A program made the position numbers and the translations under genes. Of a stretch of 43,296 nucleotides of DNA, positions 13,201-25,500 are shown one piece after another. Where the stretch lies: assembly GCA_032718475.1 (NCBI GenBank), contig JAUCBJ010003271.1, positions 1-43,296 on the forward strand. Reading direction: 5' to 3'. Below the pieces are notes generated by a model. That model had not been told where the DNA came from, did not search any database, and worked only from the letters and a program-made list of their open reading frames with translations. Within the stretch, counting starts at the first letter, position 1. Each line of letters starts with the position of its first letter. This stretch comes from Nemertoderma westbladi (taxonomy: Eukaryota; Xenacoelomorpha; Nemertodermatida; Nemertodermatidae).

Positions 13201-16200
13201 TGGAGTACATACTGGGAATGGAATACAAACTGTGAATGGAGTACAAACTGTGAATTGAGTACATACTGTGAATGGAGTACAAACTGTGAATGGAGTACAT
13301 ACTGTGAATGGAGTACATACTGTGAATGGAGTACAAACTGTGAATGGAATACATACTGTGAATGGAATACAAACTGTGAATGGAATACATACTGTGAATG
13401 GAGTACAAACTGTGAATGGAGTACATACTGTGAATGGAGTACATACTGGGAATGGAATACAAACTGTGAATGGAGTACAAACTGTGAATTGAGTACATAC
13501 TGTGAATGGAGTACAAACTGTGAATGGAGTACATACTGTGAATGGAGTACATACTGTGAATGGAGTACATAACTGTGAATGGAGTACATACTGTGAATGG
13601 AGTACAAACTGTTAATGGAGTACAAACTGTGAATGGAGTACATAACTGTGAATGGAGTACATAACTGTGAATGGATTACAAACTGTGAATGGAGTACATA
13701 ACTGTGAATGGAGTACATACTGTGAATGGAGTACAAACTGTTAATGGAGTACATACTGTGAATGGAGTACATACTGTGAATGGAGTACATACTGTGAATG
13801 GAGTACATAACTGTGAATGGAGTACATACTGTGAATGGAGTACAAACTGTTAATGGAGTACAAACTGTGAATGGAGTACATAACTGTGAATGGAGTACAT
13901 AACTGTGAATGGATTACAAACTGTGAATGGAGTACATAACTGTGAATGGAGTACATACTGTGAATGGAGTACAAACTGTTAATGGAGTACATACTGTGAA
14001 TGGAGTACATACTGTGAATGGAGTACAAACTGTGAATGGAGTACATACTGTGAATGGAGTACAAACTGTGAATGGAGTACATACTGTGAATGGAGTACAT
14101 ACTGTGAATGGAGTACATAACTGTGAATGGAGTACATACTGTGAATGGAGTACATACTGTGAATGGAGTACATACTGTGAATGGAGTACATAACTGTGAA
14201 TGGAGTACATACTGTGAATGGAGTACAAACTGTTAATGGAGTACATAAGTGTGAATGGAGTACATACTGTCAATGGAGTACAAACTGTTAATGGAGTACA
14301 TAAGTGTGAATGGAGTACATACTGTGAATGAAGTACAGACTGTGAATGGAGTACAAACTGTGAATGGAGTACAAACTGTGAATTGAGTACATACTGTGAA
14401 TGGAGTACAAACTGTGAATGGAGTACATACTGTGAATGGAGTACATACTGTGAATGGAGTACATACTGTGAATGGAGTACATAACTGTGAATGGAGTACA
14501 TACTGTGAATGGAGTACATACTGTGAATGGAGTACATACTGTGAATGGAGTACATAACTGTGAATGGAGTACATACTGTGAATGGAGTACAAACTGTTAA
14601 TGGAGTACATAAGTGTGAATGGAGTACATACTGTTAATGGAGTACATAAGTGTGAATGGAGTACATACTGTGAATGGAGTACAGACTGTGAATGGAGTAC
14701 AAACTGTGAATGGAGTACAAACTGTGAATGGAGTACATACTGTGAATGGAGTACAAACTGTGAATGGAGTACATACTGTGAATGGAGTACATACTGTGAA
14801 TGGAGTACATACTGTGAATGGAGTACAAACTGTTAATGGAGTACATACTGTGAATGGAGTACATACTGTGAATGGAGTACAAACTGTGAATGGAGTACAT
14901 ACTGTGAATGGAGTACAAACTGTGAATGGAGTACATACTGTGAATGGAGTACATACTGTGAATGGAGTACATAACTGTGAATGGAGTACATACTGTGAAT
15001 GGAGTACATACTGTGAATGGAGTACATACTGTGAATGGAGTACATAACTGTGAATGGAGTACATACTGTGAATGGAGTACAAACTGTTAATGGAGTACAT
15101 AAGTGTGAATGGAGTACATACTGTGAATGGAGTACAAACTGTTAATGGAGTACATAAGTGTGAATGGAGTACATACTGTGAATGAAGTACAGACTGTGAA
15201 TGGAGTACAAACTGTGAATGGAGTACAAACTGTGAATTGAGTACATACTGTGAATGGAGTACATAACTGTGAATGGAGTACATACTGTGAATGGAGTACA
15301 AACTGTTAATGGAGTACATAAGTGTGAATGGAGTACATACTGTGAATGAAGTACAAACTGTTAATGGAGTACATAAGTGTGAATGGAGTACATACTGTGA
15401 ATGGAGTACAAACTGTTAATGGAGTACATAAGTGTGAATGGAGTACATACTGTGAATGAAGTACAGACTGTGAATGGAGTACAAACTGTGAATGGAGTAC
15501 AAACTGTGAATTGAGTACATACTGTGAATGGAGTACATAACTGTGAATGGAGTACATACTGTTAATGGAGTACATAAGTGTGAATGGAGTACATACTGTG
15601 AATGAAGTACAGACTGTGAATGGAGTACAAACTGTGAATGGAGTACAAACTGTGAATTGAGTACATACTGTGAATGGAGTACAAACTGTGAATGGAGTAC
15701 ATACTGTGAATGGAGTACATACTGTGAATGGAGTACATACTGTGAATGGAGTACAAACTGTGAATGGAGTACATACTGTGAATGGAGTACATAACTGTGA
15801 ATGGAGTACATACTGTGAATGGAGTACATACTGTGAATGGAGTACATACTGTGAATGGAGTACAAACTGTGAATGGAGTACATACTGTGAATGGAGTACA
15901 TACTGTGAATGGAGTACATACTGTGAATGGAGTACATACTGTGAATGGAGTACATACTGTGAATGGAGTACAAACTGTGAATGGAGTACAAACTGTGAAT
16001 GGAGTACATACTGTGAATGGAGTACAAACTGTGAATGGAGTACATACTGTGAATGGAGTACATACTGTGAATGGAGTACATACTGTGAATGGAGTACAAA
16101 CTGTGAATGGAGTACATACTGTGAATGGAGTACATAACTGTGAATGGAGTACATACTGTGAATGGAGTACATACTGTGAATGGAGTACATACTGTGAATG

Positions 16201-19200
16201 GAGTACATACTGTGAATGGAGTACATACTGTGAATGGAGTACAAACTGTAATGGATAAATGTGAATGGAGTACATACTGTGAATGGAGTACATACTGTGA
16301 ATGGAGTACATAACGTGTGAATGGAGTACATACTGTGAATGGAGTACAAACTGTTAATGGAGTACATAAGTGTGAATGGAGTACATACTGTGAATGAAGT
16401 ACAGACTGTGAATGGAGTACAAACTGTGAATGGAGTACAAACTGTGAATTGAGTACATACTGTGAATGGAGTACATAACTGTGAATGGAGTACATACTGT
16501 GAATGGAGTACAAACTGTTAATGGAGTACATAAGTGTGAATGGAGTACATACTGTGAATGGAGTACAAACTGTTAATGGAGTACATAACTGTGAATGGAG
16601 TACATACTGTGAATGGAGTACAAACTGTTAATGGAGTACATAAGTGTGAATGGAGTACATACTGTGAATGAAGTACAGACTGTGAATGGAGTACAAACTG
16701 TGAATGGAGTACAAACTGTGAATTGAGTACATACTGTGAATGGAGTACATAACTGTGAATGGAGTACATACTGTGAATGGAGTACATAACTGTGAATGGA
16801 GTACATACTGTGAATGGAGTACAGACTGTGAATGGAGTACAAACTGTGAATGGAGTACAAACTGTGAATGGAGTACATACTGTGAATGGAGTACAAACTG
16901 TGAATGGAGTACATACTGTGAATGGAGTACATACTGTGAATGGAGTACATACTGTGAATGGAGTACAAACTGTGAATGGAGTACATACTGTGAATGGAGT
17001 ACATAACTGTGAATGGAGTACATACTGTGAATGGAGTACATACTGTGAATGGAGTACATACTGTGAATGGAGTACAAACTGTGAATGGAGTACATACTGT
17101 GAATGGAGTACATACTGTGAATGGAGTACATACTGTGAATGGAGTACATACTGTGAATGGAGTACAAACTGTGAATGGAGTACATACTGTGAATGGAGTA
17201 CATACTGTGAATGGAGTACATACTGTGAATGGAGTACATACTGTGAATGGAGTACATACTGTGAATGGAGTACATAACTGTGAATGGAGTACATACTGTG
17301 AATGGAGTACAAACTGTTAATGGAGTACATAAGTGTGAATGGAGTACATACTGTGAATGGAGTACATACTGTGAATGGAGTACAAACTGTTAATGGAGTA
17401 CATAAGTGTGAATGGAGTACATACTGTGAATGAAGTACAGACTGTGAATGGAGTACAAACTGTGAATGGAGTACAAACTGTGAATTGAGTACATACTGTG
17501 AATGGAGTACATAACTGTGAATGGAGTACATACTGTTAATGGAGTACATAAGTGTGAATGGAGTACATACTGTGAATGAAGTACAGACTGTGAATGGAGT
17601 ACAAACTGTGAATGGAGTACAAACTGTGAATTGAGTACATACTGTGAATGGAGTACAAACTGTGAATGGAGTACATACTGTGAATGGAGTACATACTGTG
17701 AATGGAGTACATAACTGTGAATGGAGTACATACTGTGAATGGAGTACATACTGTTAATGGAGTACATAAGTGTGAATGGAGTACATACTGTGAATGGAGT
17801 ACATACTGTGAATGGAGTACATACTGTGAATGGAGTACATACTGTGAATGGAGTACATACTGTTAATGGAGTACATAAGTGTGAATGGAGTACATACTGT
17901 GAATGAAGTACAGACTGTGAATGGAGTACAAACTGTGAATGGAGTACAAACTGTGAATTGAGTACATACTGTGAATGGAGTACATACTGTGAATGGAGTA
18001 CATACTGTGAATGGAGTACATACTGTGAATGGAGTACATACTGTGAATGGAGTACATACTGTGAATGGAGTACAAACTGTGAATGGAGTACATAAGTGTG
18101 AATGGAGTACATACTGTGAATGGAGTACATACTGTGAATGGAGTACATACTGTGAATGGAGTACAAACTGTGAATGGAGTACAAACTGTGAATGGAGTAC
18201 ATACTGTGAATGGAGTACATAACTGTGAATGGAGTACATACTGTTAATGGAGTACATAAGTGTGAATGGAGTACATACTGTGAATGAAGTACAGACTGTG
18301 AATGGAGTACAAACTGTGAATGGAGTACAAACTGTGAATTGAGTACATACTGTGAATGGAGTACAAACTGTGAATGGAGTACATACTGTGAATGGAGTAC
18401 ATACTGTGAATGGAGTACATACTGTGAATGGAGTACATACTGTGAATGGAGTACAAACTGTTAATGGAGTACATAAGTGTGAATGGAGTACATACTGTGA
18501 ATGAAGTACAGACTGTGAATGGAGTACAAACTGTGAATGGAGTACAAACTGTGAATTGAGTACATACTGTGAATGGAGTACATAACTGTGAATGGAGTAC
18601 ATACTGTTAATGGAGTACATAAGTGTGAATGGAGTACATACTGTGAATGAAGTACAGACTGTGAATGGAGTACAAACTGTGAATGGAGTACAAACTGTGA
18701 ATTGAGTACATACTGTGAATGGAGTACTACTACTAGGATCGGCATGCTGCATTGCAGCTGCATTTTAAGAATGCTGTCCCCGGTCAGGTCAGGTATTCTA
18801 GGTCATTGATCAAGAAAACTTGCCACCTCCATGCAGCATAAAGGAGGTGCCACCTGTAGCTGCATAGACCCTCTTACTAGGGCAAATCTGGTCCTGTAAC
18901 TAGGACCCCCTTCGTTCTGGGATAAGGACGCCCTTGGTCCTGGATTAAGGACCCATATACTTGGCTGCAGGGGTATATGGCCTGACCAGGCAGATGGTGA
19001 TCTACCAATGGCTGGTTAGGAGTAGAGTGTTCTCATGTCCACTCCGAGGGCACTTCACTGCGACCTGCACCTGGCAGCAAGGGTACAGGGCATGACCCAG
19101 CAGATGAGCTGCAACAGCCAATGGTGGGTCATGTACGCCAGAGTAGATATGGGTGATGGGCCTCATATCTGACTCCATTGCGACACCCACCCTGTGGAAT

Positions 19201-22200
19201 GGCAAACCAGGGTGTGGTATTTGCCCCGAGAGCTGAGTGAATGGAGTACAAACTGTGAATGGAGTACATACTGTGAATGGAGTACATACTGTGAATGGAG
19301 TACATAACTGTGAATGGAGTACATACTGTGAATGGAGTACATACTGTTAATGGAGTACATAAGTGTGAATGGAGTACATACTGTGAATGGAGTACATACT
19401 GTGAATGGAGTACATAACTGTGAATGGAGTACATACTGTGAATGGAGTACATACTGTTAATGGAGTACATAAGTGTGAATGGAGTACATACTGTGAATGA
19501 AGTACAGACTGTGAATGGAGTACAAACTGTGAATGGAGTACAAACTGTGAATTGAGTACATACTGTGAATGGAGTACATAACTGTGAATGGAGTACATAC
19601 TGTGAATGGAGTACAAACTGTGAATGGAGTACATAACTGTGAATGGAGTACATACTGTGAATGGAGTACATAACTGTGAATGGAGTACATACTGTGAATG
19701 GAGTACAGACTGTGAATGGAGTACAAACTGTGAATGGAGTACATACTGTGAATGGAGTACATACTGTGAATGGAGTACAAACTGTGAATGGAGTACAGAC
19801 TGTGAATGGAGTACAAACTGTGAATGGAGTACATACTGTGAATGAAGTACAGACTGTGAATGGAGTACAAACTGTGAATGGAGTACATACTGTGAATGGA
19901 GTACATACTGTGAATGGAGTACATAACTGTGAATGGAGTACATACTGTGAATGGAGTACAAACTGTTAATGGAGTACATAAGTGTGAATGGAGTACATAC
20001 TGTGAATGGAGTACAAACTGTTAATGGAGTACATAAGTGTGAATGGAGTACATACTGTGAATGAAGTACAGACTGTGAATGGAGTACAAACTGTGAATGG
20101 AGTACAAACTGTGAATTGAGTACATACTGTGAATGGAGTACATAACTGTGAATGGAGTACATACTGTTAATGGAGTACATAAGTGTGAATGGAGTACATA
20201 CTGTGAATGAAGTACAGACTGTGAATGGAGTACAAACTGTGAATGGAGTACAAACTGTGAATGGAGTACATACTGTGAATGGAGTACAAACTGTGAATGG
20301 AGTACATACTGTGAATGGAGTACATAACTGTGAATGGAGTACATACTGTGAATGGAGTACATACTGTTAATGGAGTACATAAGTGTGAATGGAGTACATA
20401 CTGTGAATGGAGTACATACTGTGAATGGAGTACATAACTGTGAATGGAGTACATACTGTGAATGGAGTACATACTGTTAATGGAGTACATAAGTGTGAAT
20501 GGAGTACATACTGTGAATGTAGTACATAACTGTGAATGGAGTACATATTGTGAATGGAGTACAAACTGTTAATGGAGTACATAAGTGTGAATGGAGTACA
20601 TACTGTGAATGGAGTACAAACTGTTAATGGAGTACATAAGTGTGAATGGAGTACATACTGTGAATGAAGTACAGACTGTGAATGGAGTACAAACTGTGAA
20701 TGGAGTACAAACTGTGAATTGAGTACATACTGTGAATGGAGTACATAACTGTGAATGGAGTACATTCTGTTAATGGAGTACATAAGTGTGAATGGAGTAC
20801 ATACTGTGAATGAAGTACAGACTGTGAATGGAGTACAAACTGTGAATGGAGTACAAACTGTGAATTGAGTACATACTGTGAATGGAGTACAAACTGTGAA
20901 TGGAGTACATACTGTGAATGGAGTACATACTGTGAATGGAGTACATAACTGTGAATGGAGTACATACTGTGAATGGAGTACATACTGTTAATGGAGTACA
21001 TAAGTGTGAATGGAGTACATACTGTGAATGAAGTACAGACTGTGAATGGAGTACAAACTGTGAATGGAGTACAAACTGTGAATTGAGTACATACTGTGAA
21101 TGGAGTACATAACTGTGAATGGAGTACATACTGTGAATGGAGTACAAACTGTGAATGGAGTACATAACTGTGAATGGAGTACATACTGTGAATGGAGTAC
21201 AAACTGTGAATGGAGTACATACTGTGAATGGAGTACATACTGTGAATGGAGTACAAACTGTGAATGGAGTACATACTGTGAATGCAGTACAAACTGTGAA
21301 TGGAGTACATACTGTGAATGGAGTACATACTGTGAATGGAGTACATAACTGTGAATGGAGTACATACTGTGAATGGAGTACAAACTGTGAATGGAGTACA
21401 TACTGTGAATGGAGTACAAACTGTGAATGGAGTACATACTGTGAATGGAGTACATACTGTGAATGGAGTACATAACTGTGAATGGAGTACATACTGTGAA
21501 TGGAGTACAAACTGTTAATGGAGTACATAAGTGTGAATGGAGTACATACTGTGAATGAAGTACAGACTGTGAATGGAGTACAAACTGTGAATGGAGTACA
21601 AACTGTGAATTGAGTACATACTGTGAATGGAGTACATAACTGTGAATGGAGTACATACTGTGAATGGAGTACAAACTGTTAATGGAGTACATAAGTGTGA
21701 ATGGAGTACATACTGTGAATGAAGTACAGACTGTGAATGGAGTACAAACTGTGAATGGAGTACAAACTGTGAATTGAGTACATACTGTGAATGGAGTACA
21801 TAACTGTGAATGGAGTACATACTGTGAATGGAGTACAAACTGTTAATGGAGTACATAAGTGTGAATGGAGTACATACTGTGAATGAAGTACAGACTGTGA
21901 ATGGAGTACAAACTGTGAATGGAGTACAAACTGTGAATTGAGTACACACTGTGAATGGAGTACATACTGTGAATGGAGTACATAACTGTGAATGGAGTAC
22001 ATACTGTGAATGGAGTACATACTGTGAATGGAGTACATAACTGTGAATGGAGTACATACTGTGAATGGAGTACAAACTGTTAATGGAGTACATAAGTGTG
22101 AATGGAGTACATACTGTGAATGAAGTACAGACTGTGAATGGAGAACAAACTGTGAATGGAGTACAAACTGTGAATTGAGTACACACTGTGAATGGAGTAC

Positions 22201-22559
22201 ATACTGTGAATGGAGTACATACTGCGCCAGACGGGTATAAAATAAAACAGACAAATCAACTAAGTCAATGCTCCAAACTCTGATCTTTGTCTCAAAATCC
22301 AAATACGAAAATAATATAACAAGAACAACACAAAGGTACAGTAGAAACCGGAACCAATACAGTAGTAGGTACTGGTACTAGTACAGTACCGGTACAATAC
22401 AACATAACCAATACAGTAGTAGGTACTGGTACTAGTACAGTACCGGTACAATACAACATAGTGGCGCAACTTTTGTTCATCTTGCAAAAAAAAACAAAAG
22501 ACCACATTTCAAATTTTTAAGAAAATAAAATACACATTGCAATTTGTACTTTCGAATTT

Positions 22560-22594
<35 letters not shown>

Positions 22595-25500
22595 TTGAAC
22601 AAAGTCTCTATTAGTCCGGTTATATGCATGTGTCTATGAGTTTCCAATTAGACGAAGAGTTATGGAAGACATTGTAGAGTTCAGTCAGAGCTCTCCATCA
22701 AGTGGATAATTGGGATCGTATCGAATCAGAGAACCATGACGTTTTGGTGGTTTATGAGCACGCTTTGATCGACGAATACCGTCATCATTATTAAAAGCAA
22801 CGTCATCCAGTAAATTCTCAGGAGCAATCTGACAATCCTTCAATAAATCTTCAGGCGGTGGTGCAAACTGACGGTCACCTTTAATCTTAAAATCACCTTC
22901 ACTTTCGCTGGAACTATCACCTACGTCATGCTCACCAAACCATTTAGCGTTCACGGGTTGAGTAGGTGTAGGGGTACAAAGCATGAGCTTTTCAAATGGA
23001 ACTGAATAATGTTTACGTCCAAATATGTTATTGTTGAACTTCTGTATAATAGCCATTGAATCATGAAGCTTGATGACAATGTATCTGTCACGAGGATGAT
23101 GTTTGCTTAGCTCGTCCTTAATGAATACGAGAGAACCAACATGCAGCTCTGGAATTGAACAGTGAGACGAACCACGTGATTTGCTTTTAGCGCTGACATC
23201 ATGATTACTTTCACGACGAAGTTCCTGTTGTTTAGACAACGTTTGATCAGAAAAATTTAGCCTCTCTCCGGTAAGTTGATCACGTCCAAATAGTATTTCT
23301 TTGGCAGATAAATTCGATGATCTGATTCTAGAGTTTAGCATATCGACAGCAGAAATGATTTCCTGTTGAGTTAAAGCTTGAGAATCAGGATAGCATTTGA
23401 GAAGTTCAACCTCCAATTCCTGAATAGCACGATCAGCGACTGGATTCTTGTTACAGTTTTTCTCAGATCCAAAATCAAGCACAATACCATTGCGTAACAA
23501 TATTGAATCATTATGGAGTGCTTGTAAACCAGGCGCACAATCAACCCGAATTTTAGACATGTTACTACGTAGTGGTAGGATACAATTGAGAATACCCTTT
23601 CTAAGTGAATCAGATTGTTCATCATCAACCAAAACTGCCCAGGTGTAAGAAGAGAAAACATCACGTACCACAAAAATTTTCTGTTTAAATCTATGTAAGA
23701 GATCAGCTGCCATTTGTAGTCCAGGAGACTCAGGAGATTTAGAGCTGGATTGGGGAATTAATTCGGAACTGAGCTTTTTGAGAGCTTTACATTCAGTGCA
23801 ATTATCATTGCTGACTCTGTCGATAATATCATCTGCATTAATTGCAAAGAAGTATCGATGAAATAACTTAGACAACTGTAGCTTAGAAGGATGTTTAAAC
23901 GAAAGATGAATCGCAGTAAGCAACCCTTCTAGAATTTCAACTGGAACAACAATTAACTCACGGTTGTGGATGTATGGATCTTCCTTATTAACAACTAGAA
24001 TGCCCTGCTTATTGATAGTGGCAGATCTTAAATAGACCTTGAGATCACGACAGCCCTTAGCATTCTTAACAGGTCTTGTACCATTAGTAAGGTGAGCAAA
24101 CACCTTACGCAGCGTTGGACAAGCATTCTGTGCACTTTTCCATGATGCTGAGCACAGAAACGGCATTCTCGAGGTTCCATTCAAAACATCTTCAACTGTA
24201 ACAGCAAGGCATGTTGAAACAGCAGTTTCTTCAACAAATTTACAAATCTGACAAGATTTTTCTTCACAAACGATAGGGTGTCGGGAATTGTAATCAGAGA
24301 GGACATTATCATCACCTTTGATATGGTGTAAGCTAACATTAAGTCCTGATAATGCAGACAAAAAGGTGGATAGTCGTGCAGTAGCAGAAAATTCGCCTTG
24401 ACAAAGCTTACGATAAGCTTGCACACAGGGCTTACTATCAGTAAGCAGTTGAGTTTGATGGATAGACTCACGAATATACGGCGCGAAATGAGAAACACAA
24501 ACTGCAATAGCAAGTCCTTCTCTTTCACAAGGAAACCAACGAGTTTGATGATCCTTCATTTTATAACTAAAATGACCAGCAAGCTTCTTGTGGCCATCTC
24601 TCAAAACATATAACGTTCCACCAATACCATTGTTGAGAGGTGATGCATCTGTAGTTAAGATAAGCTTATCATTACGTTTGGGGATAGTGAGAACAGAAGG
24701 AGAACGTAAAGTGTCTTTAACTTTCTCGAAATCTTTGGTTAACTCGGGAGACCAGTTAATTCGATCAGCACCCTTTAATCCCTTAATTGCCGACTCTAAT
24801 GGTGCTAAGAACGATGAACAACGAGGAAAGCAACGAGCAATGTCCTTAACAGAACCTAGAAATGAACGCATAGCAGAACATGTCACTGGAGGAATTGCAA
24901 CAACAAGTGGACTTATCTTATGAGCGGAAACAGAGAGCGTTCCACAATTCCAAATCCATCCCAAAATAGTAGTTTTCAGTGGTGCAATGACAGTCTTAGA
25001 AGCAGACAGCTTAAGATTATTTTTACATAAACACTGTAATACCTGAACCCAGCGGCTATGGAGCTCTTCAATGGTGTCAGCACCAATATAAAAATCATCT
25101 GCAATTTTAACCAGCCAACCTAGTTGAAGAAAAACACCAAGAACCCGAAAGATCAATTCATCTTCCCACTCAGAACTACCAGGCATACCCATGGCAGCAC
25201 GGAGATATACACGAACACCTTTAAATGGTGTCATAGTTCCAAGATATGGAATAGATGATTTGGCAACTGGAATTTGGTAAAAACACTTACTGAAATCGCT
25301 TTTGGCGATAAATTTGAAGTTGGCAAGAGTTTGCAAAACTTCCTCAGGCTTGGTTGGTTTAGAAGGAATTAGTCGAGTAAAATGGCCAAGTTCATTGAAG
25401 GACGTGACAAGTCTAAAACTACCATTAGGTTTCTTAACCAGAAAACTTGGACTCACGTGTTGTACCACAACACCAACATCTTCTGGCTTAGCCAACACAC

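Noticed and set aside
19002-19205. 67-codon minus-strand frame in the 509-bp insert
   Set aside because: No recognised motif, and the frame runs through a locally duplicated non-coding segment.
22465-22470. TGGCGCAAC next to the left LTR as a plus-strand primer binding site
   Set aside because: The coding frame is on the minus strand, so the primer site must lie beside the right-hand LTR.
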